Source of the DNA: Prostheceraeus crozeri
Taxonomy: Eukaryota > Platyhelminthes > Polycladida > Euryleptidae
Length of the DNA: 64,000 nt
Assembly: GCA_907163375.1 (NCBI GenBank)
Contig: CAJQUW010005698.1
Location: 85,162-149,161 of the forward strand
Direction: 5' to 3'
In this document: positions 22,826 to 33,968 of the stretch, one piece after another
How the letters are laid out: every line of letters begins with the position of its first letter
Numbering within the stretch: position 1 is the first letter of the stretch
Translations under genes and position numbers: made by a program
Notes under the pieces: model-generated
What the model was told of the DNA's origin: nothing
Seen by the model: only the letters and a program-made list of their open reading frames with translations
Database searches by the model: none

Positions 22826-23947
22826 ATGGACCGCATCGAGAAGATCGATATCGGCGATCCAGCGAGCATCAACAACTGGCACGACCGGTTTAACTTCTAC
22901 GTCCAGACCAACAAGGACATCGAAGCGAAGAATCAAACGGCGTTCTATTTGACGATGATAGGCAAGGAAGCTTACGACCTACTGCACGACTTAGCGTATC
23001 CGGACACCCTTGGCACGAAAACAGTAACGGAGCTGAAGGAGTTAATGGTAAGCCACCTCAAACCCGTACATTTCGAGGCGACTGAATGTGCCTGTTTTCA
23101 CAACTTGTCTCGTCGTGGGGAGGAACCGCTAAGACACTTCCTACTTCGGTTGCAACGGCAGGCGTCCAAATGCAACTTCGGCGCTGAACTACAGACCCAG
23201 TTACGAGACCGAATCGTCGCAGGTGTTAACGAAGCAGAAATTCAACGACGTTTGCTCCGGGAACCTCACTTAACCTTTGCAAAAGCTAAATCTATACTTG
23301 AGACTTGGGATGACGTCAATCTCGCTTTATCGGGTCAAATCGCGCAGGTGCATTTCCAAGGGTCTCAGCAGACTTCGCGCAGTCGTCGTACCCAGTCAAA
23401 CAGCCACGTCGCAGCTAATCGATCAACAGTGTTTCAACACCGACCTACAGCCACTAATCGATCTTCGCATCCAACCAGACGCAATCACAACCTGCAGCAA
23501 GCTACACGACAGCAGACGTCAGCACCGCACATGCGACCATGTGACTCATGTGGTGGTCCTCACAAACGGCGCTCTTGTAAGTTTCTATCCGCTGTTTGTC
23601 ACAAATGTAACAAGATTGGACACCTCGCTAAGGTTTGCCGCAGCTCTGGTCCGATCACAAGTCACAACACTGAACGTTCAAAGTCTAACCGAGCCGCTAT
23701 TACTAACCTTCCGACACCGATACCTTCAACAAGCCAGATTGCTACCATCAACGCTTCGACTCTCGATGACGACTATACCTCCGTTGATTTCCTGTCTTTG
23801 GCTGTCGATCACGTGTCTAATCAACACATCAAGCAGACACTGACGTTCGTCTCCGGTCAGTCAGCTGACTTCATCGTTGACACAGGAAGCCCCGTCTCCT
23901 TTTTGCCACTCGAACAGTTTCGTCGCATCTCTTCTGCCGACATATAG
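22826..23947 (+). CDS. gypsy gag-protease (373 codons, ends at in-frame TAG)
   Basis: Starts MDRIEKIDIGDPASINNW, 165 bases after the 5' LTR. Residues 1-170 are the gag capsid-like helical region. A basic Gln/Arg/Ser-rich stretch follows, then two zinc knuckles at 239-271 (CDSCGGPHKRRSC and CHKCNKIGHLAKVC), and an aspartic protease with the DTGS catalytic loop at 352-355. The TAG at 23945-23947 stops the frame, but the next codons stay in the same frame and run straight into pol (PAIKTIRGVSGHSLP), so it is either a point nonsense mutation or a suppressible gag-pol stop. The product would build the particle and process the polyprotein. Confidence 0.88.
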   Translation: MDRIEKIDIGDPASINNWHDRFNFYVQTNKDIEAKNQTAFYLTMIGKEAYDLLHDLAYPDTLGTKTVTELKELMVSHLKPVHFEATECACFHNLSRRGEEPLRHFLLRLQRQASKCNFGAELQTQLRDRIVAGVNEAEIQRRLLREPHLTFAKAKSILETWDDVNLALSGQIAQVHFQGSQQTSRSRRTQSNSHVAANRSTVFQHRPTATNRSSHPTRRNHNLQQATRQQTSAPHMRPCDSCGGPHKRRSCKFLSAVCHKCNKIGHLAKVCRSSGPITSHNTERSKSNRAAITNLPTPIPSTSQIATINASTLDDDYTSVDFLSLAVDHVSNQHIKQTLTFVSGQSADFIVDTGSPVSFLPLEQFRRISSADI

Positions 23948-25070
23948 CCGGCTATTAAGACAATACGCGGAGTCTCCGGTCACAGTCTACCGGTTAAGGG
24001 TGAAGCAACAGCTGAAGTTATAGTACCTGACAGAAATCGTCCGATTGGAATCAATCTGGTGATCGCTGAGAGAGGTCCTACAGTGTTGGGTTTAGACGGA
24101 CTACGTTCACTACGCGTCAGCATTACCTTGGTTACAAGAACAATGCCTTCGTTGTCTGCATCTCCTACACAACCGCAACAGCTGTCTACTACGGTGACTA
24201 ATCTTATACACGCTTGTGCGAATAACTCCGGTGGTATTGATGTACAACCAGTTAAACTTGAAGCAACATGTGAACCAATCTTCCGCAAAGCTCGTCCTGT
24301 ACCTTATGGTCTTCGGGATGCCGTTCAAGCTAACATCCAGGAGTTGGTACAGAAAGAAGTCCTAAAGCAAGTTCAAGCGAGTTCATGGGCAACCCCAATA
24401 GTCACACCGTTAAAGGCAGATGGTAGTCCGAGAATTTGTGGAGAGTACAGGGTTACGGTTAACCCATTCCTGAAACAAGGTGCTGACACTACCAGAGAAG
24501 TGGAAGACATGTTCCAGGGTCTTGCTGGTGCCAAGATATTCTCGAAGGTTGATCTAACCAACGCTTTCCTCCAAGTACCCCTTGATGAAGAATCTAAAGA
24601 GCTGACCACCGTGCATACTATCTGGGGCTTGTACGAGTATCAATACCAATTTCTACCCTTTGACTTAACTATTTCGCCAGCGGTCTTCCAGAAGGTTATC
24701 GATCAAGTTACTGCTGGATTGTCTGGTGTCAGGTCATATCAAGATGACATTATTGTGTATGCACCTTCGGTTGAACAACACAACGCTCGACTTATTCAAT
24801 TGTTACAGGTACTCAAGGATCATAACGTGCAGATCAATGCAAAGAAGTCAGTTTTTGGTGTCAGTTGTATCAAGTATCTGGGTTACAGTATCGACGGTCA
24901 AGGTATTCATCCGAATCTCGACAGAATTCGCGCGGTGCAACAAGCTCCGAAGCCTTCCACATCGAAGCAACTTCAATCCTTCTTAGGATTTGTTCAGTAC
25001 TACTCGCGGTTCGTACGAAACTTTTCCGATAAAGCACAACCTGAACTGTCGAAACTGAAGCCGCATACAA
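23948..25070 (+). pseudogene. gypsy reverse transcriptase (plus-strand element)
   Basis: In frame with gag after the TAG. Key RT blocks: VPYGLRDAVQ, ATPIVTPLKADGSPRICGEY, the first catalytic Asp in FSKVDLTNAFLQVPL, FLPFDLTISPAVFQ (family consensus has PFG; here PFD) and the YQDDIIVYA box at about 24737, then KYLGYSIDGQGI and the connection SFLGFVQYYSRFVRNFS. The catalytic Asps are kept. The frame is lost at about 25070, where the RNase H domain continues in another frame. Confidence 0.9.
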
Positions 25071-25074
25071 CACT

Positions 25075-25560
25075 CTTCTGCATTCTGTCATTAATGAAGA
25101 AGTTTTACGCAGTTTTCAAGTTGGAGAATCATGCCATCTCTACGTTGACGCTTCGGAAAGGGCACTTGGCGCAGTACTGGAACAACGAGGTCACCCAATC
25201 ATGTGCAAATCTAGAAGTCTCAGCTCTGCTGAAAGAAATTATTCGCAGACACAACGCGAAGCTCTCGCTGTCATCTGGGCCGTTCGCAGACTTCACAAAT
25301 ACCTGTATGGAAACCACTTCCATATTTACACGGATCACCAAGCACTTCAAAATATTTTCAATCCGAGTGCTTCAGTTGGTAAGGCAACATCAGCCATGTT
25401 GGTACGTTGGGCCATCGACCTTAGTGCCTACCATAACACCATCAAGTACAAGCCAGGAAGTCAACTGTCTCATGCCGACTACCTGTCACGACATGCCCAT
25501 CCTGAGCCATCATCTGCTGTATCGACGACATACTTTATTAATCCGTTGCCGATTGATCGC
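25075..25560 (+). pseudogene. gypsy RNase H domain (shifted frame)
   Basis: A frame offset from RT reads LYVDASERALGAVLEQ, AERNYSQTQREALAVIWAVR and IYTDHQALQNIF, the three RNase H blocks with Asp, Glu and Asp, then KYKPGSQLSHADYLSRH, the usual end of the domain. It is separated from RT and integrase by one frameshift on each side. Confidence 0.88.
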
Positions 25561-26871
25561 CGAAACACGTCTTGCCTTTGGTTCTGTTTTGTCCGGCATA
25601 CGAACGGGGTGGTCGACTTCGGCTCGCAAGCGGTTTCCTGAGTTGTACGCCAAACGTCATGATCTTACTTGTCACGCAGATGGTATTCTCCTGTTCAAGG
25701 ATTTGGTTGTCATTCCTCCTACGTGTCGCCTGGCCTTCCTTAACCACCTACACATGGGACATCTCGGACGAGATAAAACGATCTCCTTGTCTCGCATGCT
25801 ATGCTGGTGGCCTACCATAAATGCGGATATTCTGAATTTTTCAAGACAATGCCAACAGTGTAGATCAATCAAGTCTCGCACGCATCCTAATTGGACTCCG
25901 TGGCCAGTAACCTTTCGACCCATGCAACGCGTACATGTTGACTTTTGTGGACCCTTCCTCGGGAAGTACCATGCATTGATCGTCGAAGACTCGTTTTCCA
26001 AATACCCTGAAGTTTTTTAACAACAACGGCAACGGCTGATTTCACTATATGGGCAATGAGAAGATTTTTTGCACGGGAGGGAATACCATATGTTATGGTT
26101 AGCAACAACGGTCCGCAGTTCAGGTCAGAGAAGTTACAGTCTTGGCTTAAGTCTATCGGATGTCAACCTGTGTTCACCGCTCCGAGACACCCGCAGTCGA
26201 ACGGGCAGGCGGAAAATTTCGTCAGAAGTTTGAAGAATGCAATTCACGCTTACGCTCCTGAGAATCTCGCTCATCTATGGCAAGCCATTGACACCTTCCT
26301 CCTTCAATACCGCAACGCCGTTCACGCATCAACCAAGAGAACTCCTTCCTTCCTCCTTCACGGTACTACAGTCCGAACAACTGCTAACATAGACACTCCA
26401 GATGTCACGTTCTATCGAGGAAACGATAATCGTCCTTCGCACGGTCTTCTCCTGAATCGCATCGGTAATCGTATGTTCAACGTGATGGATCTCGACGATG
26501 GTACATTACATCGCAGACATATTGATCAGGTCAATGTTAATCATCCATCCAGTCCGACATCGATCAAACCTCAGCTTCAGTCGCAGTCAGAAGATCATCC
26601 TCCGACTTCTAATTCCTCGAACCTTCCTGTTCCGCAAGTACCTACCTCTCCTGTACCGCGAGTTCCTGACTTTCCTGTTCCTGACCCATGTTCAAGTCCT
26701 TCTGTTCCTGATGTCACATCGGATCCTGTGGTAAGTGAACTTAGTCCCTCACACTCGCCTACTCTTCGTATTTCGCAGCCAGCTACAGATTCACCACACA
26801 TACACACTCCTGCTCCACGTCGGAGTAATCGAGTTCGCCGAAGGCCTGCCTGGTTGGAGGACTTTTCGTAA
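25560..26871 (+). pseudogene. gypsy integrase, two frames, one catalytic Asp replaced
   Basis: Frame one (to 26020) has the H2C2 zinc domain (HLHMGHLGRDK then QCQQCRSIK) and the first core Asp in VHVDFCGPF. It ends at a TAA created in a run of six T at 26013-26018. The next frame (26056-26871) carries the rest: MVSNNGPQFRS, where the second catalytic Asp of the family's SDNG block is Asn (codon 26104-26106, AAC), then SNGQAENFVRSLK with the Glu, FRNA-type helix, a chromodomain-like barrel region, and a Pro/Ser-rich tail ending RRSNRVRRRPAWLEDFS. So even without the frameshift the enzyme would lack one metal ligand. Confidence 0.88.
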
Positions 26872-26883
26872 CCGGGAGGAACC

Positions 26884-27239
26884 TGCAACAGCCGCTATCC
26901 CTCTCTACTGTTTCTGCTTATTACCTCGTCCCGCGTTCTCAACGGTGCTCAGATTATGAGTGTCAGCTGGGCCAAACCGAATCTGGTCTCAACTCAAACA
27001 AACTCCTATTCTACGTTTCATTTGGTGCATAAACTATTGTTGTGTGTTATTTTGTTTCTCTACACTAATTGTGAATAAAGGTGAACTGAAAGTTCATGTT
27101 CTGTGTCAGTATATAAACTCATGCTTTTCATGAATAAAGTACGGACGTGTGAAAGTAATAACTTGTTATTACTTAGATATCTCAGAGTGGGACTTGAAAG
27201 TCGTGTTGGGAATCGCCGATCACAGAGTGGGCTAAAGCA
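26884..27239 (+). repeat. 3' LTR of plus-strand gypsy element
   Basis: 356 bp, one mismatch from the 5' LTR. Preceded by the purine-rich CCGGGAGGAA. Confidence 0.92.
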
Positions 27240-28654
27240 AGAACTTGAGCCTACGAATGTCGAATGATTTTTGTGGATGCTTTAATGCACTCCTGGCATA
27301 AAATAATTGTTTACGCAATTTATTGCCACTAAGTCATGAAATTTCATCTGTGTTAACTGCAGTTATCAGAAAAACATGACAGTATATTGCAGACTTCGAC
27401 ATTTGAGAGACCTCATCTAGCTGAATAATCTCAGTACATTGTTATTTATTAGCTAATTATTTGTTTATTTACCTGTTATTAGCCATTAGTTATCTATCTA
27501 GCAATACTTTTGCGATTTACTTTGTCAGCAGTTTTCAGCAAAGGCTGTACAATATTCAAAGACTAAAAGCTCCCATCCTCCACACGTTAAATTTGTGGAA
27601 ACAGCTCTTTTATCTTTAGCGAAGATATCGAACAACTTCTATACATTAGTTGGAAGATAGGAACTACATATATTTTTCTACTCGCAAAAGATAATTTTAG
27701 CTTCCAAAAGTCACACGAGTTCAGTCTTTCTATCTTGCACTGGCTTTGGTTCTCTGGTCAGCCATTCTTAATCGTACGGCTGTACGTAAATTGCATATGG
27801 GTCATTCCACGACGATTCACCCAATTTTTGGAAAATTTTGTGCCATAAAGTATGAGATTTTGTTCCTTTTTGGATACATGTTTGCTATGCATTAGAAAAC
27901 ACCGAATCTGAATGAAATATTAGCTTCCAATTTTGAATATAGCCGGACCTAAAGCTATTTTTAACAACACTTTTTTCCAAATTTTTGAAATTCTCAAATT
28001 TGAATTTTTACGTCGCTGTAACTTTTTTCTGTCAGTTCGTTACTCAACCAAGCTTTGTATGCAGCACTAGTTTGGTACAAAGGAATTCCTGCATTTCAAG
28101 GGTAACTGGTATGTAGAACGGATCTAAATGGCTCCAAAGATGGTAATAAAATAGGGTCCGCAAAAAAAGACACAAAAAATTTAGACCAATCTCACAGCTT
28201 TCTGTATTCTTGTTACCCGATATAACCATGATAATTGTGTTGCTGTATATCAGTGTGTTTCACATCTGTGATATCAAGCGGTAAGCAGATAAAAGAGACC
28301 TACACTAGGCATTCAAAACTCGTGCTTTTTCAAAAAATGCCAAAAATGGCTGTTTTCAAGCTGGGCTAGCTTATATCTGTATGCCAGTTTTGACTCCAAA
28401 TTGATGCTGAAACTCAGAAACATGCTCAATTACTTGTAGAAGAAATTTTATCAGGTAACCAATAGTCAAAGTGTTATAAATTGGCTAATTTTGATTTTGC
28501 ACATTTTTTCAATATATGATGTCAATATTATATAAGTAGTATCGAGAAGTAGCATTTATAGCACAATTGTTCTTGAAAACGTTAAGTTGGCGTGCAGTAC
28601 GAAATTATTCCCTTTGATAGACATTATATATGAAACTTTGATGAACTGCAATAC
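27240..28654. other. gene-less stretch
   Basis: No coding motif; short random frames only. AT-rich with many poly-T/poly-A stretches. Confidence 0.5.
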
Positions 28655-28845
28655 AGCCAAATATGACTTTCGAAGCTCGAGTTTTGTTGGAGTAGATATG
28701 CTTTATCAATCGACATTGTACTTTTGAATAGTAAAGTTTCTGCCAAATGCTCAGGATCGATTTATTTCACTGTTTTCTGAAGTAATCATTTACTTTTAAC
28801 AATTTCATTTATTCTATTGGCGAGATTTCGTTCGCAACAAACCGC
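28655..28845 (+). repeat. inverted repeat arm (partner 33130-33319)
   Basis: 191 bp matching the reverse complement of 33130-33319 with few differences (shared CCAAATATGACTTTCGAAGC, AGATATGCTTTATCAATCGA, TTCGCAACAAACCG). It ends about 45 bases before the left end of the Tigger element. Confidence 0.85.
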
Positions 28846-28889
28846 AGAAATGGAAACTGCATTCATTTCATGTTGTGATAGTGTAAATA

Positions 28890-31516
28890 CAGTAGAAATC
28901 GGATAATTTGTCACCCGCGGGAGTTGAGCAAAGTGACGAATTATCCGAAGTGACGAATTATCCGGTGTTTTCAATTAAATGCCCCGTATATGAATACAAC
29001 TAAACTCCCTGACATATTCTATCTAGGATCTGACTTAGTAAATGATTAATTGCAAGAATGTACTGGTAGGCCTATGTACAATTGGTAATTTTTACTTTCT
29101 ATTTGATCCTAAAGGCATTGTCATATTTTTCCTCAACCACCGTCTACCTACCTGTTAACGAAATTATCTTTACAGCTTCGATTTGCATTTTTGATGTCAC
29201 TATATTTATGTATAAGGCTGCACCCCGCTATTACTGACTTTTTACGAAATGTAGTAGACTTACAGGGTGTATAAATGAATAATGTACATGACATTTAGTC
29301 AGCAATAAACCTAAGGATTATGTAGTTCTTTTTTCATAGAGCATATTGTCATTAAGTCGTCATTATCCTGTCTGCATTATTGAATGATTATAAAAAAAAC
29401 AATTTCAGAAAAGCCAAGTCGGATCAATTTTATATATTTCAGAATAGAAAAGGTGAAGCAATTTGTCACAATAAATCTGATAGGCACACTAAGAATTAAC
29501 AAAACAATTAAATCAATTATCTCTGGGCCTCATTGGTCCAATTGTATGAAATGCTCTTAAGTAGAAAATAAGTATCGTTCAAACTTCAATACTTAAGGTC
29601 GAAAAAAATCTGTTATCTTGCTTTGCGTCATGATTGTAGATGTTTTCATTACAGTATCAGAGAGTTTTGCAAAGTTAAAAGCTGACGTATCAAGATCATT
29701 TTGTAAAAAGAAATTTCGCAATGTGTCGATGGCAGCGATAGCCTCGGATGATTTTACTGGTTTTATCGGAACACTGTCGTCTTGCCCATCTTCTTCGTCA
29801 CTGATCTCCACAACTTCGGCGCTTGTACTTTCTGTAACACTGTCGACTATATCAATTTCGTTCACTGGAGCACAGGTCGAAGCTAGCTCATCCGCCGACA
29901 GAAACGTATCAGCAGTAACTCTTGGGGCTGGTGTAAGAATTCTTGCCATTCGTTCAAAAATATTCCTGAAATCTGGCAGAGAATTTTCGGAGTTTTCGCC
30001 ACTAGTTGTTTCGTTGGATGTAATGAATCCACAATGTCGATAACAATTCTGGATTACCACAGGAGAAACTGAATCCCACGCCTTTGCGGCTAAAGAGACT
30101 GCCAATAGCAGATCAGGTTTAAAATCACTACCAGAATCCAGCTCACAAACCATTCGTGTCAGCAGGAATTTTTTGTAGTAAGCTTTCAAGCATCGTATTA
30201 CACCTCCGTCCATAGGTTGTGTGTGTGATGTGGTGTTCGCCGGAAAAAACATGAGTCTCACAGACCTCAGATTCTCGATCACTGGATGTGCAGGACAGTT
30301 GTCTATAAACAGCACAATTTTTCTTTTTTCTTTAGTCATTTCTTCATCCAGTTTTCTAACGTATTCAACGAACAAGTTACTCGTCATCCAAGACTTCTTA
30401 TTAGCCTTGTAGATAACAGGTAATTTCTTTACACCTTGAAAGCAGCGCGGCTTTTCAAATCTACCAATAACAAGCAAAGGTCGTTTGTCACTTCCATCCA
30501 TGTTTGCAGTGACCATGAGGGTTATTCTCTGTTTGCAGGCTTTACCACCGATGCAACGATCACCTTTCTCGGCTAGAGTTTTGTTTGGCAAAAGCTGCCA
30601 AAATAACCCGGTTTCATCAGCATTGTACACGTCTGATGGTTTGTACTCGAGGAGCAACTCAGGCAGATCTTCCTTCCATTTTGATATTGCATCTTGCGGT
30701 GCAGATTGACCTTCACCGCTGATCATGCGATTGGTTATTGCATGGCGAGCTTTGAATCGTTGGAGCCAGCTTTCACTAAAGTCATGTTCTTCATTCTGCA
30801 AGAGATTACCAAATTCTTTAGCTTTCTGAAGGAGCAATGGTCCGCTGATAGGTACTCCTTGGGATCTTACTTGCCTGAACCAATTAAACAGACACTCGTC
30901 TACGTCTGGCTGGTTCGATCGCCTCATTCTTTTCCGGCTACTATCAAAATCATTGTACTCAACTGCTTTGAGGATCTTTTCCTTGTTCTTTAGCCAGTAA
31001 TCCATATCGATCTTCAACCTCACTCTTCGTCAATTTGTCCTTTTCATATATCCTTATGATATCGGCTTTCTCCTTTAGAGATTTGGTCTGGCTAGCACGT
31101 TTCATAGTGTGGCTGGCAAGCGTCGATCTATTGTTAGTATAAGCACAATTCTCATCATTTTTCTTAGTCTCACGCATCACACGTCACAAATTGCAGGCGT
31201 TGAACTAAGCGTATAATGTAGATCAGCCAATCACGTTTCGATTAGCGCGTTTCCCCATCGACTTCACTTACATAGCCAACCAATGACACGTTACTTCAAG
31301 TATTTCCAAGTTCTTGGAGATTTTTATTATGACGAAATAGCCGATAAAATAGCATTTCGAGTGATTTTGAGGTAACGAATTAAAATTTATCCGATCTGAC
31401 GAATTATCCGAATTCTGATATATGTGATAGATGGCAGTTTTGGCCGGGAATTTTCAAAACGACGAGTTAAGCGGGTGTGACGAATTATCAGATGAAAAAT
31501 TAACCGATTACTACTG
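28890..31516 (-). mobile_element. Tigger/pogo-type DNA transposon, 2627 bp
   Basis: The left end reads CAGTAGAAATCGG and the right end finishes CCGATTACTACTG, inverted with one mismatch, each flanked by TA (28888-28889 and 31517-31518), the Tc1/mariner-pogo target duplication. GACGAATTATCCG-type motifs are repeated near both ends (28930-28965, 31388-31412, 31479-31489) as direct and inverted subterminal repeats. The transposase gene runs on the minus strand from about 31180 to 29593 and fills most of the element. Confidence 0.9.
29593..31180 (-). pseudogene. Tigger/pogo transposase, one frameshift from intact
   Basis: The N-terminal helix-turn-helix (MKRASQTKSLKEKADIIRIY...EVEDRYG, best start at 31105) is in one frame, and the remaining about 470 codons from YWLKNKEKIL are in the next, so a single indel near 31010 separates them. 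The main frame has a CENP-B type second DNA-binding domain (residues about 46-95), then the DDE_1 core with Asp in YNADETGLFW (136), Asp in FIDNCPAHP (241) and Asp in QPMDGGVIR (272), giving the DD30D spacing of Tigger transposases. The C-terminus is acidic and ends QSKITDFF-RP, which fits a PCNA-interacting (PIP-box) motif. The protein would cut and paste the element in the nucleus. Confidence 0.9.
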
Positions 31517-31518
31517 TA

Positions 31519-33129
31519 GCTTTTGACTTACTCGGTGTCGCAGAGTGTTTTCTGAGCGAAACCCACGAACCATTAATATTAATCTAGTAGACCCTTATAG
31601 ATCACCTAATGCATTGTCGACAGAATTTAGAACTTCATTCTCTTGATCTTTTCCTGGTAGCAGCAACATTTTCCCAGGTATCACTGTTGCCTTACCACTG
31701 ATTGGTAAGTATAACCAATCAAGGATCTCATATGTAGGTACCCTTCTGTATTTTTAATGGCACTGGGAATCTCTCACGTGCGTTTCACTCATCATATTCG
31801 AGATCGTCATGTAATTAGCGAACCGCTATTATTAAATCGCACCTGAATAAAATACTCGTAGTTGAAATTCAGGTTGAAAAAATGTTAAAAATCATGTTGA
31901 AATGCAGGCTTGTTTAGATAAGATACATAGATATTGCACGACGACTGATTGACAGAATTTCATGTAATTTTACATTTTTACTTGAGCTACTAATTATTTC
32001 AAGTATTCACTTACGTAAATTGAAATTAAAAAGTGATGACTTCCCAATGAGTAGAAGCAGGCGTGGACAAATATTTTAGCTATCATGATCAATATCCCAT
32101 GTGAATCATTGCTTACGTTTGATATTAACAATTGCTGTTGTTGATCCCTCTGATTCATAAATCCCTTATACGATCGAATGTAAGTAAATTATTCCTGTTC
32201 ATAGAAAAATTAAACTAGATCAATTTTTAAGCCTTTCATAAAACTGCACGCTATACAAAAGTAACTCAGGATTATAGGTTTCATAAAAAGAAAACAAGTT
32301 AAAGCGGGATTCTGCCCAGCCTTTCAAAAGTAATGCAAAAAGAAATGCTTTTTCATAAACTTGGTAATAAAAAGGCATACGAGTACATTTCATTCTTGTT
32401 CAGGTAACAATTTAGCATTTTTTTTCAATGTTCAGGTAACCTCCTTTTTTCTCGAGAAAATGTGGTCTGGACAGAGAGGTGATATAGTAATCAGTTCCTT
32501 GAGTAAAGCGGTTAAGAGACATGAGCAATCACTTCTCATGTGCGCATTCACTTGGCCTTAAAACATGTTCGGGAAATTGTCATTAAAAATCTAACTTTTA
32601 TGAAAATTAATGTTGTAGCATAAAAAATGTCTGGTATAGGTATAGAAATAGTATTCCAATGCCGAGTGAAGGCCTGTGGTCTGGGCGCACCCGACGCCAC
32701 TGATTCTTGTCCATGAAGACCATGTGTTTGGGTTACATATAAACACATTAATGTGATTATTACGTGATCAATTCGGAATGCTATTTAAAAACCTCAGAAC
32801 GGAACGGAGTGGCTTCTCATGATCAATACTTTCACAATATCATAATACTAAAATATCAATAGGCCTATTGTTTTCAATTTGAGGCTTATACATTGATTGG
32901 TGTAATCAAAAATGCATTTCCTGTCTGAAGAATCTTTCGATACTAACTGATGATCATGATAATTCATGAGTATAAGTCAGTCATCTGTTATTGAAGGAGA
33001 TTCTACATATTTCATGCAAACAAATCATTTTCCACCACAATCGAATTGTCTTGCATATCTTTTCTACACAACATTTTTCAACATCAACTTTGAAATAGTG
33101 TTTGTTACAAATGCATTAGGGCTCTTCTC
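31519..33129. other. gene-less stretch
   Basis: No recognised coding or RNA feature between the Tigger element and the right inverted-repeat arm. Confidence 0.5.
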
Positions 33130-33319
33130 CGGTTTGTTGCGAACGAAATCTCACCAATAGAATGAATGAAATTGTTAAAAGTGATTGATTACTTCAGAAA
33201 ACAGTAAGATAAATCGACCCTGAGTATTTCGCAGAAACTTTACTATTCAAAAGTACAATGTCGATTGATAAAGCATATCTACTCCAACAAAACTCGAGCT
33301 TCGAAAGTCATATTTGGCT
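33130..33319 (-). repeat. inverted repeat arm (partner 28655-28845)
   Basis: 190 bp, reverse complement of 28655-28845. Both arms end outward at the same motif, (C/T)AGCCAAATATGAC, and inward at AACAAACCGG or its partner, so they look like two full copies of one short element in opposite orientation. Confidence 0.85.
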
Positions 33320-33779
33320 ACATGACTACATCATAGCCTACATCATAGATCACTATAGGCTTACCTGAACCTATTTTTTGTGATCATTGCTGTGTCAATC
33401 ATCAATTATTTTCGATGAAAGTTTATCAAATGTCGCTTTAAGTTGGATGCATGCGATTCGGCTCCTCCCATCTCGTTGATCTGTGCTTCACACGGTTTTT
33501 CTCCAGTCTCTACCAGACAGGAAAATCCCCCATCTCCAAAATTAAAAAGTATGAGTACACTTTCGATTTTAATATGCGCTTTGGAGGAGAGATCACACAC
33601 GATTAACGTGAACAAACTAGTATTTCATTTTTTTTCTCTGACGTGACCTTTGGCGCGTAGGTGTGATCGAGGCTGAGAAGGCTTGTCTTCTCTACTAAAT
33701 CAGCCGAGTGAAAAGAAAATCCTTCTTTCACTATCACGGTTCACTCCCTCAACTATTACAAACTTTGCTTCCAGCAGTG

Positions 33780-33968
33780 TCTCTGCGCTTTTGTTTGACG
33801 GAGAAAGTTGACATCAAGACAGTGACAGCTATGCACGAGGATAAATAATTTGATTGTATTATATAATTCGGGTCTAGTTATAGGCCGGTGTCCGGAGTTC
33901 CATCATTTGATAGGACTCCGACTCCAGCAAAAATGATATGACTCCGGGACTCCGACTCCGCATCCCTG
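33780..33968 (-). mobile_element. end fragment of the 14107-type hAT element
   Basis: 33780-33865 is the reverse complement of 14200-14290 (GACAGCTATGCACGAGGATA shared). It is followed by GGAGTC-type palindromic repeats and the terminus CCGCATCCCTG at 33968, matching a CAGGGATGCGG hAT end. Only one end of the element is visible; the other is not found nearby. Confidence 0.7.

Larger units (their letters stand above)
22306..27239 (+). mobile_element. Ty3/gypsy LTR retrotransposon, plus strand, 4934 bp
   Basis: Two 356-bp LTRs (22306-22661 and 26884-27239) start TGCAACAGCC and end CTAAAGCA and differ by one base that I can see (C at 22340 region versus T in the 3' copy). Internal order gag, protease, RT, RNase H, integrase marks Ty3/gypsy. 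A purine tract CCGGGAGGAACC precedes the 3' LTR. No clean target duplication is visible (AGACC versus AGAAC). Coding is broken by one in-frame TAG and three frameshifts. It differs from the element at 16588-21623 in LTR, gag and pol sequence, so it is a separate family. Confidence 0.92.
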
